Positions 20,809 through 31,978 of a DNA stretch of 64,000 nucleotides are shown here, in pieces. Positions within the stretch are counted from its first letter, which is position 1. Each line of letters starts with the position of its first letter. The notes beneath the pieces are model-generated. The model ran no database searches, was not told the DNA's origin, and saw nothing but the letters and a program-made list of their open reading frames with translations. The position numbers and the translations under genes were made by a program. This DNA comes from Lithodes maja. Lineage: Eukaryota; Arthropoda; Malacostraca; Decapoda; Lithodidae. Where the stretch lies: NCBI GenBank assembly GCA_037953745.1, contig JBAKBP010003154.1, forward strand, positions 1-64,000. Reading direction: 5' to 3'.

Positions 20809-22950
20809 CTAGGAACTACTCTGTCGCAGAGTGCCATCACGCCCTACCATGTCACTAGGGGGGACAGGTTCTGGGGCCACTCCGGAGCTCACCTTTGGGT
20901 CAAGTACCGAGTCACCAAGGAGTGTCGCTGGGTCCAAACTCTCAACCTGACCAGCCTTGACTTTCTCCTTCCGACCCTTCCTCCGCTGGTCTGAAACTTG
21001 GGTATTAGGCTGTGACACCTGAGCGGACTGAGATCTCTCGAGCCCCTCTTGCCCCTCCCTACTCGTGTCGGCCGACCTCTCGGCAACGACTAAAGGTGGA
21101 ACCTCGGAAGTGAGCACCGCAAAGTCGCTACGGAGAAGGAGGTCGACCCCCTCAACTGGCAATTTCTCCACAACACACACATCCAACTTCCGTGTCACAC
21201 CGTCCACCTCAAGCTCCACTCTGACCAGCGGGTAAGACCGCGTAGCATTGATACCTTGAACCACCACAACCCGAGCCGCGTTAATAGGCTTGCCAGTGAA
21301 GTTATTAATAAGGGTCTGGGAAGCGCCCGTATCACGCAACAACTCAAGCCTATGCTCCACACCAGCCCACCTCACAGTGCCGTGCCCCCTATGACCACAA
21401 AAAGCATCACGGACGGGTGACGAGCCCTCCTGCTGCTTCTGCACCGACTGTGACTTCGCAACCGACATATTACCCCTGGCAAACGCGGAAGACTTCAAAG
21501 ACACACCGATGTTGCTCACTAGTGACACCACTGCTGTAGGCGGTGTGCTCGGACATGAGCGCGCAATATGCCCCTTCTCATGACACTTGAAACACTCCAC
21601 TTCGCTCTTGGACTTCCTCTGAGGTGAGGAAGGGCCCTGGCCTTTCTTTAACGGGAAGGGTTTCGACTTGGGATCATAATTGGCACCAGTACTCTTAAAT
21701 GGGTAATTAGTTGTGTCCTTAATTCGGAGGGGTGGAGTGGTACGCCCCTGGTTACCTGCCTCAGCTCTCTGTGCAGACCCGCACCCACGAATCAATGACA
21801 ACCTGAGGTCAGCCATCTGAGTCGCCTCCTGCAGAGTTTTAGGTTGCTTTTCTTTCAGGTTAAGAGTCAAGTCACTGCCAGTACATTTAAAAAATTGCTC
21901 TAACAACACTAATTGCTTCACTGCCTCAAAAGTAGTTGCCTTCTCCGATCTTAACCAATTCTCAAATGCATCTGACAGCTCTCTAGCGTGTTCCTGGAAA
22001 GTACTCTCCTTTCTCTTGGGAACAGCCCTAAATTTCAGCCTATAGGTCTCTGGCTGCAACTCATACGCCCTCAGGACAGCCTCTTTCAACGCCTCATAAT
22101 TCACACAGGAATCTAGGGGCAAAGCATCGTACGCCTTGAGTGCTTTCCCCGTCAATCGTGACGAAACAAGGGCTGCCCACTTCTCCTCGGGCCATTGGTG
22201 CTCCTGGCACTTTTTCTCGAACCGGAGAAAATATTTGGTAACTCCTAACTCATCAAACACTGGAACCAACTTTAGTAGATGCGACAGGGACTGGTCATGG
22301 GGTCGACCCCCCTGGACGACCCGGTTCCTTATCACCTCTACACGCGTTTTCCCTAGGTCAACAACGGCACAATACCTTGCAGACTCAGCCTGACACCTAT
22401 ACTTGAGCTCAGCCTCATGCTTTTGTTGCTCGAGCTCAGCCTGTCGCTCTTGCTGCTTAAGTTTGGCGAGCTCGAGCTGAAACAACATCTCGGAAGACAA
22501 ACCCTGAGGAAGGGGTGCTACTATTGGGGACCCACCCCGTGAATCACCTAGAGGTATACCCAACCGCCAGCGGGCATCGGCCTGTGGGAACGTACCCGGC
22601 TCCGGAGCCAGAGGGGGCGCCATGATAGGAGTCGAGTGGAATGGGGGCTGGGCCGAAGGTGCCCCAGCTCCCGCTCCACCCGAAGCCCCACGCACCCCAC
22701 CGAGCACACAGGCAACCAGCTCACCTCTCGACAAACCGCTAGTACCGGAAACCTCTAAGACCGTGGCTACACACTGCAGTCCGTACCGGTCCAGCTCCGA
22801 CACCCGGTCCGCCGACACTGGCTCCTCCAATAAAATCCAAGCATCCTCCTCATTGTTCACCACCCGAACGCCGTTAGACAACACCTTCTCCACCTCCTCG
22901 CCTGTCTCTCGCACTGTGCCCTCACTATTTTCAGACCCGTCCAGTGACAT
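20809..22950 (-). CDS. gypsy gag-protease polyprotein
   Basis: A 713-codon minus-strand ORF with ATG at 22950. Residues 1-150 are acidic and then Gly/Pro-rich. A coiled-coil-like Gln/Glu tract (LAKLKQQERQAELEQQKHEA) sits near residue 165. A SCAN-like capsid domain follows (KYFLRFEKKCQEHQWPEEKW through ENWLRSEKATTF). A CCHC zinc knuckle (CFKCHEKGHIARSC) lies near residue 455. A retropepsin-like site LLRDTGASQTLINN is near residue 545. The ORF is uninterrupted and stops at 20809-20811; pol follows directly. Gag forms the particle and the protease matures it. The intact gag next to a crippled pol suggests the pol deletion was recent or gag is under selection; the latter is only speculation. Confidence 0.85.
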   Translation of the reverse strand: MSLDGSENSEGTVRETGEEVEKVLSNGVRVVNNEEDAWILLEEPVSADRVSELDRYGLQCVATVLEVSGTSGLSRGELVACVLGGVRGASGGAGAGAPSAQPPFHSTPIMAPPLAPEPGTFPQADARWRLGIPLGDSRGGSPIVAPLPQGLSSEMLFQLELAKLKQQERQAELEQQKHEAELKYRCQAESARYCAVVDLGKTRVEVIRNRVVQGGRPHDQSLSHLLKLVPVFDELGVTKYFLRFEKKCQEHQWPEEKWAALVSSRLTGKALKAYDALPLDSCVNYEALKEAVLRAYELQPETYRLKFRAVPKRKESTFQEHARELSDAFENWLRSEKATTFEAVKQLVLLEQFFKCTGSDLTLNLKEKQPKTLQEATQMADLRLSLIRGCGSAQRAEAGNQGRTTPPLRIKDTTNYPFKSTGANYDPKSKPFPLKKGQGPSSPQRKSKSEVECFKCHEKGHIARSCPSTPPTAVVSLVSNIGVSLKSSAFARGNMSVAKSQSVQKQQEGSSPVRDAFCGHRGHGTVRWAGVEHRLELLRDTGASQTLINNFTGKPINAARVVVVQGINATRSYPLVRVELEVDGVTRKLDVCVVEKLPVEGVDLLLRSDFAVLTSEVPPLVVAERSADTSREGQEGLERSQSAQVSQPNTQVSDQRRKGRKEKVKAGQVESLDPATLLGDSVLDPKVSSGVAPEPVPPSDMVGRDGTLRQSSS

Positions 22951-23189
22951 GATGGAGTCAACAAAAAAATTCTCAAGTCAAGACAAAAGTAGCTAAACTC
23001 TCGTGTAGCTTTATTCACAAAAAAATATTCGAAGATGTTCTTGACTGCAATACTAGGTCACCAATAAATTCCAACAAGTTCTATATATCCTCAAAACAAT
23101 GTCCACTGCCAACAATGCGAGAAATAAATTCAACCCCAAATGGCAATAAGATTTCTCCAAAAAAAAATGCAATATTCAGTTCACTATAT

Positions 23190-23209
23190 ACTGGTCTAAG
23201 GTCGCCATT
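23190..23209 (-). promoter_or_regulatory. gypsy primer binding site
   Basis: On the minus strand the bases directly after the 5' LTR (which ends CCGGTCGTAACA) are AATGGCGACCTTAGACC. A TGG start just after the LTR is typical of tRNA-primed elements. The same AATGGCGACCTT stands after the LTR at 63777. The tRNA was not identified. Confidence 0.65.
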
Positions 23210-25003
23210 TGTTACGACCGGCACTACGAAATAAACAAGGGCACTTAATAATGGACTAGATGATAGGCTATATCTGCAACAACGGTACGCTAGTTCCAAA
23301 CCCTCGAACTATTACGCCGGTGAACAAAACACTTAAACCCTCCAGAGTTAATCTACCGGATAACGGGGTATCAATTAACTGGGTTTTAGTGCACTTCTAC
23401 AAAGGCTTTCCGGTGACGGCAAAGCCTACTCACAACAGGAGTACTTTACGTTAATAAAATGCTCTTAAGTAATAACAATGCTTAAATAAACTATAACAAG
23501 ATTTAATAAAGGAGTATTATGCTTACGTTAACTTTAGTGTGAGTCTGTACTCAACACTAAACTCTTCAATGCTCTATGAAAACACAGGAAGTCTAGTCCT
23601 ACAGCAAACAGATATGGAATCTTCTGAAAACGTCTGATGCTCTAAGATGCTCGTCAAATATAGAACAGAAATAATGCAGGGGCAGGACACCAAAGCGTGT
23701 ATCTTAAATACACCAACAAGTAGGATACATATATATAACAAGGGAGTGCAACAACTCTGTGACAGCACTAATAATAGCCACTCAAAACAGTACTTCCTTA
23801 GCCAAAGTAACAGCCATACTGGGTTGTGCACCAAGCATCAACCTAGGCTAAAATAATACGTGAATAATTCCTAAAGCATACACAGTTAAAGTTAATAAAC
23901 ACAATGCTGTCTTTATTACTAATAAAGTCTAGCAGCGGCATAAAAGGTACCAGGAGGCTATGCAGAGCGCAAGCATGCTCGTAGCCTACTGTCTCCCCTT
24001 GAACAGATTTCCCTTATGTTACGTTAAGTGACTAGGAGGCTCTCTTGGTAAGTTCAGATCTCAAGTATCTGGTCTTACCCTGGCGCTCCACAAAGGTCAA
24101 CAAAATGAGGTAGCGAGCATACAAGTAAGTGTAGGCAAAAGCCCTTCGCTTGTATACTGCTACACTCGCAAAGGAAAATTATGCACAAGGGTTACAGGCA
24201 CCTAGCTCCGTCGAAGTCATACAGGCTCTGACTTACCATGTACATAACTCAGACAATGACTAAAGATACCCTCCACTGTCTAGAATTAAATAGTAACAAA
24301 GAACAACTCAATAATTAGAAGCACCCAATGATAATATGACTCCATGTGACTATGACTAATAATCCCTAAAGCTAGTGCAAAACATATATGTGAGAACTGG
24401 TGCTGGTAATATGACTGGCCGACTATGGAAGTCGTATGCAGAACCAGAAGGGATAAGTAATTGAATAAAGATGAGAAGTAATGGAAAAGAAGAAGTTCAG
24501 AGAGAGAAACAGTAGTACAGGGAGTTAGATTGGGGACAGATTGCAAGGGACGTCTAGGACCAAGCACACCATGCCAAGCTCTAAGGAGACATGCGGGCAG
24601 GAGCCCCCCAGCACCAGCACTAGGACAGCGGCACCCAATCACAGACCACTACGTCATGAAGAGCAAGCGTCCTATGACGTAGCCAGGCCCGCCGGCCAAT
24701 CAAGAGCGTGGGAACCTCCGCCCGAGCGAGGAAGGCACACGTACATACACACGCACATAATACAACTTCGCTGCTTCCCTCGCTCTCTCTCTCCTTAACT
24801 TCACACTGCATATCTTATACTCTATCACTGATATAAAATACTTCCAAGTGTCACAGACAAGAATAAAGACCACCACTGATCTGGCTGTGATTACATGAAT
24901 ACTAAGAAAGAAAGAACATCGTTCGGATTATTATAGCCCATTTCACTGCCCTCGCGAGCGCTAGCGAGTACGAGCACATTCTGGCAAGCTGGCCAGCGTA
25001 ACA
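23210..25003 (-). repeat. gypsy 5' LTR
   Basis: A 1794-bp LTR, intact and without insertions. It begins (minus strand) TGTTACGCTGGCC and ends CCGGTCGTAACA, so it has TG...CA ends. It provides the empty-site sequence for the Tigger and LINE insertions in its partner. On the minus strand it would hold promoter and polyadenylation signals; AATAAA-like motifs occur but were not assigned. Confidence 0.9.
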
Positions 25004-25915
25004 AGAGAGAGATTGCAGAGAATAGATGAGTGGGCGTGAGTTAATGATACGAAAGGCTTTCCTTTCTACTTTGTCTAGGAGTGCGGTGTGAGAGGATCCT
25101 TCCCACACATGTGAACATTACTCTATACAAGGATGCACTGTGCCCCTGTACAGAGCAAGAAGCTGTTCAGGGGTAAAGAACCCCTTGAGGCGGTTGAGCA
25201 CACCCAGCTTCTGGGAGGCTGCCTTAGCAAGACTGGTAATATGGTCCTTCCAAGTGAGAGCAGAAGAAAAAGAGACACCGATAATATTGAGAGAAGATGA
25301 AGGATTGATTTTTGTATTGTTTAAGTGTAAGGGATACTCCTCTGGGAGTTCTGAACAGGTAGTAAGATGAAGAAATTGGGTTTTGGAAGGATTAAAGGTA
25401 ACAAGGCTTTTTCTGCCCCAATTGGAAATAGTAGTTAGATCAGAAGACAAGTGTTGCATGGCTTCATTACGTTTGTCTTTGAGGGATTGCTGGCTGGGGC
25501 GTTCAGGAAAACTAATTGAGTAGTGTAAGGTAGAGTCGTCTGCGTATGAATGGATGGGACTGGAGGTACAGTTGAGAAGATCATTTATGTAAATTAGAAA
25601 GAGAATGGGAGATAGTACAGAGCCCTGAGGAACACCGGAGTTGATAGAATGAGGAAGTGAGCGATGGCCATCCACAACCGCAGCTATGGCACGGCCGGAA
25701 AGGAAATTAGAGACAAAGGCACAGATGGAGGGATAGAAACTGAAGGAGTACAAAGGAGTACAGAGGAGGGTAGTTTAGAAATTAATTATTTGTGTCAGAC
25801 TCTATCAAAGGCCTTCCATATGTCTAGTGCAATAGAAAAGGTCTCCCCGAAGCCCCGAAAGGAGGATGACCAAGAGTTAGTAAGATATGAAAGAAGATCA
25901 CCAGTAGAGCGACCT
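25004..25915 (-). pseudogene. LINE reverse transcriptase, C-terminal half
   Basis: The minus strand continues the LINE whose tail is at 891-2169. From high to low coordinates: TGDLLSYLTNSWSSSFRGFG, DIWKAFDRV, NSGVPQGSVLSPILFLIYIN, the catalytic SYADDSTLHY (about 25530), NIIGVSFSSALTWKDHI, then LYRGTVHPCIE. TAA at about 25118-25120 stands where relatives have tyrosine before CSHVW. The frame then continues to the gypsy edge as DKVERKAFRIINS. A frame break near 25770 separates two open stretches. The best match is the Jockey/I-type group. Confidence 0.82.
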
Positions 25916-26246
25916 TTAACCCCTACTGTACCGGAGGATACAGTAATAAAAGTCCCCCCCCCCCCCCCCCCAGTCCCAAGCAATGTGGCCAGAATGGCAA
26001 GATAGAACAACTTCCCACCCCAAAAGATGAAGAAATACTGACTCTCCCAGCCAGCAGAGGGTTGGATATAAGCTAAGAAGTGTTGCCATATCGAGAGCAG
26101 TGCTCAAACGATCGTGGTACCAGGCACTGCCTGATACTGGCAGTTACAAGGAAAGTACATTACTGACGGCTCCCTGCCGTCGCTGGGACTGGGGAGTGGC
26201 TTATCTACTGACGGCTCCCTGCCGTCGCTGGTATTGGACAGGTTAA
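25916..26246. mobile_element. TTAA-flanked insertion inside the LINE RT
   Basis: TTAA at 25916-25919 and 26243-26246. Without the insert and one TTAA the RT block GF...STGDLL is continuous in frame, which fixes the boundaries. Ends read CCCCTACTGTACC and, in reverse complement, CCTGTCCAATACC. Inside are an 18-base C run near 25957 and two copies, 54 bp apart (26160 and 26214), of a unit with the stem GACGG-CTCCCTG-CCGTC. It carries no ORF of its own. Confidence 0.75.
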
Positions 26247-26894
26247 GGAAGCCATACTGGCGATCTGAGAGTAAATTATGAGAAGAGAAATACTTAAGAA
26301 ATTTGGAAGCAAGAATAGTTTCAAGAACTTTAAAGATACAAGAGATGAAAGCAATTGGACGATAGTTGGAGGGTTGAGAGCAGTCACCCTTCTTTGGGTC
26401 AGGCTGAATGAGAGCAAACTTCCAGCAAGAAGGGAAGATGTTAGAGGAGAGACAGAGTCGAAAGAGTTTGCCTAGGCAGGGAGTCAGCACGGAAGCACAG
26501 TTTTTTAGTACAACAGGAGGAACACCTTCCGGACCATACGCCCAGAGAGGGTAGAAAATACATCTCTAGAAGATATTAGGATATTAAGCATATGTAGGAG
26601 AGGGAGGAATAGCACCGGAATCATCCAAGGTGGAGTTTCTAGCAAAGGTTTGAGCGAAGAGTTCAGCTTTGTCAGAGGAAGAAGTGATGGTTCTGCCATC
26701 AGAGTGGAAAAGGAGGAAGAAAAATTGTTGAAGAGGTTTTTGGCTAAATGTCAGAAAGCTTGGGAAGAGCTAGAGTTGGATAGTTTAGTGCATTTATTAT
26801 TGATGAAAGAGTGTTTGGCAAGTCGAAGAACAGATTTGGCTTGATTCCGGGCAGAAACATAGGAAGAATGAGATTCTTGAGTTTTAAGGCATTG
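26247..26894 (-). pseudogene. LINE RT N-terminal part and linker
   Basis: Minus-strand remnants with CWKFALIQPDPKKGDCSQPS, then NYRPIAFISCIFKVLE and LLSDRQYGFL, the first RT blocks of the LINE. Upstream is the linker (about 26500-26890), broken by frameshifts (fragments such as KLNSSLKPLLETPPW). It joins the endonuclease part above 26895. Confidence 0.75.
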
Positions 26895-27677
26895 TTACCG
26901 TTTGAATGCTTCCTCCTTGTTGCGGACAGCAGTAGAATAAGCGTGAGTAAACCAAGATTTTGTTTGCATTAGACTGAGAGAAAGAAAATGGAATGCATGC
27001 TTCCATGCTTCCATGCTTGAAAGGATTACCTCGGTAATGCGTTCAGCACTCTCCGAGGGTCCCCGGCCACGGAAGCAAAAGTAATTCCATGGGAAATCAA
27101 AGAAGTACTGCCGAAGAGCCTCCAAGTCGGCAGCGCCAAAGTGCCACAAGCGCCGCCGGTTGAGAGGATCGGGTGGCCATACTGGAGAGATAGGACAGGT
27201 GACAGATATTATTTTATGGTCGGAGGAGCCCAAAGGAGAGAAAAGATTTACAGTATAAGCAGAAGGGTTAGAGGTTAGAAATAAGTCAAGAAGGTTGGGC
27301 CGATCTCCGAAGCGATCCAGGATATGGGTGGGTTGCTGGATTAACTGCTCTAGGTCATTTAAGATAGAAAAGATGTAGGCTTGTTCACCAGGTTGGTCAG
27401 TGGAAACAGAGATGAGCCATTGGTGGTGGTGAACATTGAAATCTCCTAAGATGGAGATTTCTGCAAAAGGAGAGATGGATAGAATGTGTTCTACTTTATA
27501 AGTTAGATAGTCAAAGAATTTTGGATAGTCAGTAGAATTAGGGGAGAGATAGACAGCGCAGAAATATTTAGTTTGAGAGTGACAAGAAAGCTTTAGCCAG
27601 AGTGTTGAGAATTCAGAAGAATCTAAGTAGGGAACACGAGAGAAAGCAAGATTGTTGCGTACATAGACGCAACAAAT
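26895..27677 (-). pseudogene. LINE AP-endonuclease domain, 5'-truncated
   Basis: Minus strand. The endonuclease end shows LGDFNVHH (about 27440), LLDLFLTSNPSAYTVN (about 27260) and GSSDHKIISV (about 27225), the conserved GDFN, domain-end and SDH motifs of apurinic-like endonucleases of LINEs. The linker after it runs to about 26895. The 5' part of the endonuclease is cut at 27677 by the hAT-like end, so no start or ORF1 is visible. Confidence 0.8.
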
Positions 27678-27855
27678 CAGGGGTGTAAAAAGTACTTAAT
27701 GATTTTACTTAAGTCCAAGTAAAGGTATGTACTGAAACATTTACTGAAGTAAAAGTAAAAGTTCCCAACTAGAAATGTACTTAAGTTAAAGTAAAAAAGT
27801 ATCTACCGAATTAATTACTTAAGTACCAAAAGTAAAAAGTAATATCCCAATCTAT

Positions 27856-27856
<1 letters not shown>
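27678..27856 (+). mobile_element. hAT-like terminal sequence
   Basis: CAGGGGTGTAAAAAGTACTT followed by many AAGTAA/ACTTAAGT repeats is typical of one end of short non-autonomous hAT elements. It abuts the truncated LINE exactly. I did not find the opposite end (a CACCCCTG terminus) in the next kilobase, so the extent is unknown. Confidence 0.55.

Positions 27857-27922
<66 letters not shown>
27857..27922. repeat. (TA)n(TG)n microsatellite
   Basis: About 44 bases of alternating TA followed by about 20 of TG. Confidence 0.95.
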
Positions 27923-29100
27923 AACATGAACGAAAACTAATGGTTAATTAACTATTACAGGAACCTTGACTTTGTGTTCCCCTCTTGTTATCTTACAATC
28001 ACACACTTATTATAATGTAAAACGTGCAAGATATACGGACGATTCGATATAACCAGTGCTATTTATAACCAGTGCTATTTATAACATTCTGAAGAAAAAA
28101 TAGAACCAAGCACAGAAGAAAAAAAAATATTCATTACGCATATCTAATTGAAGAGATTCTGATCATATGACATCGAGAAAGTGCTTTGATTCGGGATAAT
28201 ATCTCCTTAGAATATATTCAACTCGGTAAAAGCTGCAACTAAGTTTAGGTTCAATTAGTTCAAGACCATAACAGAATAGATATTAAACAGGGTTAATTAT
28301 GATTATACTGGATTAAACAAGTGAGATTAGGTATAAGGTTTGGCAAATGAAAATATGGAAAGTTAGATTATATCAGGCTAGAATATACTGTAGTTAGTAA
28401 ATAACATAATAAATAATATTACAGTATGACACTATATGCAGGTAGCTCTGTACGAGGACAAACAATTATTTACCCCACAGGACAGTGAACAGCATGTGAT
28501 CAGTTTCTCAACGATTACACTTCTCCTGCAACATCCCAAACCTGCAAACTTGCAACCACTGTCCACTTCATCTACCTCCAGCCTACAAACCACCTAAGCA
28601 ACTCCAGAACAAACCAGAAGGACAAATATAAATTACCAAAGCCTCGAGCAACAAGATGCCCACCTTCTTCTTTTTCTTCTTCTTGTTCATCGCATTTGTG
28701 AAGATAAGGAATGACCCCATCCCAGAGCTACAAGGGAACAATCCCCAACCCAACACGAGTTACTGCCATCGAGATGACACGCCCTCCAACACCAGGGAAA
28801 GACTTATTCATCACCATAATCAATCCCAAAGTCCAGCAGAACAAGAAAAGCGAAGAAGAGAAATCAACCAAGAAATGGCACCATAATCACGCAGACATCC
28901 CCACACCACTCTAGAGCACAACCGCCTCGCCGCCATGACCAGAGAAGCCGAGATATACAGTTAACAGATGTCACCCCACCTCCAGGCCACACGGACTCAA
29001 CTGCCATACAAAACCCTACCCCTAGGTGCCTTTCTGATGTGCAGCCACACCACCGACCTGGCACTGAGAAAAGGGGCCTATATGCTCCCGCCGATTTTCA
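27923..29100. other. AT-rich region, no gene recognised
   Basis: No ORF with recognisable protein content. The short open frame at 28656-28886 is low-complexity at its start and unconvincing. A small direct repeat (AACCAGTGCTATTTATAAC) occurs near 28050-28085. Confidence 0.6.
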
Positions 29101-30414
29101 TATAGTATCTCAATTTAGAGCTGTTCCTTGGTGTCAATAGGCAGAATTAGGACAGTCTCGAAGATTGAGGGCTCAGTTGAAGGATTGTTCCTTTTGATCG
29201 ATGGACGTAGAAATAATTGTGATACTGTAGTCACTCACCAATATTAATTATTTTGAGTGGGTATCAACAAGGCAGGGTTATTAGAATCTTTGATGTGAAG
29301 CAAGCTAATATCCTTACCCTACCCCAACCCCGGTGCTGTTGTGGATATAAGTATACTACGGATATGGATAGTGGCTTTATCCGGGATAGACCAGAGTGCA
29401 AGAAATTCATCAAAGTTCTTTTAAAGACCAGAGTAGTCAGGAGTTACTCCTGCATTAGCTCGATTCTATTTTACCACGGCGATGGCTAGGTAAATAGTAT
29501 TTAAGGTCCCAAACCGAAGAGCTCGAGTTAAACTGTGCTAACCCAGTCACGTCAGGACAACCCCCACGGCCAACACATCTACCCAAGATTGGATTACTAA
29601 TTCTACACACATTGGATTACTTATTCTACACATCTAAAGTGAAGCTATTATACTGTTAAAAGTTATAGAAAATCTAACTGTGGAAATAATATATACTTAG
29701 TGTATTATCAGAGGGAAAGTATATAAAGATCAAAAGTGAAAGTAGTTAAAATATATCTACCAGGTACAGTATATGATAAGAAGTATTCTGGAAACATCGG
29801 ATACTACGCATGTATGCAAAAAGCCAGAGAAAGGAAGTACTAGTGAAACCCAAATAAATCAGGGAAGTACTGATAATAATTCTGGTAAAGTTAATAACAA
29901 ATAAATTCAAGTTAACTTATGCATAAGCACCACAGTGAATTAACATCAGAAAAATAATTACGTTCAGCTCCCAAATCCAGAACAACTCTATGCAGGTAAA
30001 AACCAAAAGTTCACATATATAATTACTACATAGCCTTTCTAAGCACAAGAGTAAATCCTCGATTGAAAGGAGTGCTATTCTTATCTCTGAAATAAATACA
30101 GGACAAGTGTAATCTTTCAGTTAGAAAGCGGTCCCCAATACTCACTTAGATATTGCATAGAATAATCCAGTCTTGCGAGTCAGACGTAGTGGAGCCTCGT
30201 TCGTGCATCTGTTATTGTTTTGTTCTTTACCATTGTTGTTCTAGCTTTTACGTATGCGATATTCTTGTGCAAATAAACGGAATATGAATGCACATCTTGT
30301 GATAATTATCCTCTATTGTCTTTCTGTGTCTGTGGTAAAACAATAAAACTTCTCCAGTTAGGAAGAACCCACTTAATCAAAACCAATTAAACCCCAGTAA
30401 AAACCTGGCATAAC
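29101..30414 (+). repeat. putative LTR upstream of a gag fragment
   Basis: The right edge is reasonable: sequence ends GGCATAACA at about 30414 and is followed by TTGGTGGCAGCTGGTGG, a common primer-site form in LTR elements. AATAAA-like AATAAACGG lies near 30274 and a TATA-like AGTATATAAAG near 29718. The left edge is not visible, so the start given is only the limit of what I could inspect. No matching second LTR was found. Confidence 0.4.
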
Positions 30415-30428
30415 ATTGGTGGCAGCTG

Positions 30429-30874
30429 GTGGTTCTTGATTCAGGAAGGAAGTTGTTTGACACAGTAATCAGGAAAGAGATAGAGAGCACATACGTCATC
30501 ATGGATCCAAATTTCCCCATAACGACGTATGACGCGGAAACTCATGATATTCGCACGTACCTAGAGATGGTCATCCCGCTAATCAGCCGGGCATACCGGA
30601 CCGATCAAATGAAGATCGGCGGTTTATTAATTCACCTGGGGAAGGCCGTGCCCCTGGTAGCCAAACATGTAGACCCAGAATTGACATGGGACAACTTTCG
30701 GATTATTGTGATCAATGCTATTCAGCCATCACTAGGCCCCGTTGCAGCCAAAATCAACGAAATCAAGTACGGAGGGAACCTAAACAGTACCTTGAGATAG
30801 TGAACCGACAGGTAAAACGTGCTTACCCTCTGTACACTTATGAGCAACAACAGCAACAGGTGTTCTGTGTGCTC
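30429..30874 (+). pseudogene. LTR-retrotransposon gag fragment
   Basis: After the putative primer site, an ATG at 30501 opens a frame with MDPNFPITTYDAETHDIRTY, then AYRTDQMKIGGLLIHLGK and DNFRIIVINAIQP, which looks like the N-terminal helical part of a capsid protein. A stop at about 30800 and a shift to the next frame (EIVNRQVKRAYPLYTYEQQ) break it. It is cut at 30875 by a TTAA element and the rest is lost before 31527. Family is uncertain (gypsy-like by primer site). Confidence 0.5.
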
Positions 30875-31500
30875 TTAACCCGGGAGCTGCGGGGAGACTC
30901 TTAAGAGTTCCCCCGGCGGACTGCGGGAAGACTCTTGAGAGTAAGTAAAATAAAATATCAACTTTTGACATCGAAAAAAAAAAATATATATTTTTATTTT
31001 TTTATTTTGTTTTGGCCCCTGGGCCATGCAAAATCTCAGTCCTCTACCTCCCCTCCTTCCCCACTTTCCTCCTCTCCTTCAGTTATCACCTATTTTCCCT
31101 ATTATTCCCTTATTCTGAGGTATATTTTCGTGCTAACATTAGCGAGTTGCAAGCAGGGTGTTGTCATCACTGATGGCAAGCGAGTGCAAGAGAGAGAGAG
31201 AGAGTATCGATCGACTGTGTCTCAGTGGCCTTGGGGGAAATTGGCGGGAAAGCAGTTTGCCTCACCCATACATTATACAACTCGCGGGCTATATCTCCGA
31301 TTTTGACCATCCAAACGCTGTTTTCACTCGTTTTATTGTTGTTTCAGGTTAATACCTTTATAATCAACCCATAATAGGCGCATATGGATAATTATTAATG
31401 CTATTAATGGTACAATGAATATTTTAGTGACGGAAACACCTCAAATACGTCAGCACAGGGGGACGTTTTCAATTACCCCCATGCGCACTTGTTAGGTTAA
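30875..31500 (-). mobile_element. TTAA MITE family B, copy 3 (inverted)
   Basis: TTAA at 30875-30878 and 31497-31500. Reverse-complement match to copies 1 and 2 over its full length (TTAACCCGGGAGCTGCGGG at the left, GGGGGTAATTG and AAGTGCGCAT near the right), with slightly more differences near the right end (GCGCACTTGTTAGG). Confidence 0.85.
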
Positions 31501-31526
31501 GGATCCTTCCCTCAAGACGGTTCATG

Positions 31527-31858
31527 TCCATTCCCATATAATCATTTGATTCTTTCTTTCACTTGACTCGAGCCTCAGAGTCGGCGTCTCGCTTCCCCAT
31601 TGTCCGCCATATTGGGTAAAAGTTCTCCTTTGTCTCGTTGCCACGTGGAACTATTGGTGAGTTAATTCCTGGATAATAATAACCCTTATAACCTTACTTT
31701 ATAATTATATAATTTATTATGTGAGACCATTGGATATAAATTAGCTTGTTTCAGATTGAATTCAATTTAGATATGGAGTAATTTAATTTAGATTGATTTT
31801 GTTTGAATTATTATAGCTTAGAGATATTTACTGTAACTTCCATTGATAGTATACCACA
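31527..31858 (+). repeat. BEL/Pao 5' LTR, 3' part only
   Basis: Starts where identity with 36738 onward begins (TCCATTCCCATATAATCATT) and ends ATACCACA directly before the primer site. The upstream half is replaced by the gag fragment and its TTAA element. Confidence 0.7.
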
Positions 31859-31978
31859 TTGGTGCCTAGACCCGGGAATTTAGCTCCCAATAAGGGATAT
31901 TTTATGGCAATGAGCAAGGGGACATGCAACAGGATGCAGGAACAACTCTATGATAAACTGGTAGGACTAGCCAAGTGA
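31859..31978 (+). promoter_or_regulatory. BEL/Pao primer site and gag start remnant
   Basis: TTGGTGCCTAGACCCGGGA directly after the LTR is a tRNA-primer site form seen in BEL/Pao elements. An ATG at 31904 opens a 24-residue frame (MAMSKGTCNRMQEQLYDKL...) that stops at 31976-31978. It looks like the first residues of gag, with the rest deleted before about 32170. Confidence 0.55.

Larger units (their letters stand above)
2170..25003 (-). mobile_element. Ty3/gypsy LTR retrotransposon (nested host)
   Basis: The element is on the minus strand. The 5' LTR is 23210-25003, gag 20809-22950, a pol remnant 19295-20808, and the 3' LTR 2170-8135. Both LTRs share TGTTACGACCGG at one edge and GGCCAGCGTAACA at the other. 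Flanking sequence is AGAGAGAG on both sides, so a short target duplication is present but its length cannot be fixed in a repeat. The LTRs differ at scattered positions. The 3' LTR carries a Tigger and a LINE insertion, and the interior a DIRS insertion. Integrase is absent, so the copy is non-autonomous. Confidence 0.88.

Noticed and set aside
28656..28914. Two overlapping short plus-strand ORFs
   Set aside because: The first begins with a Phe run from TTC/TCT repeats. No start context, homology or conserved motif is visible.
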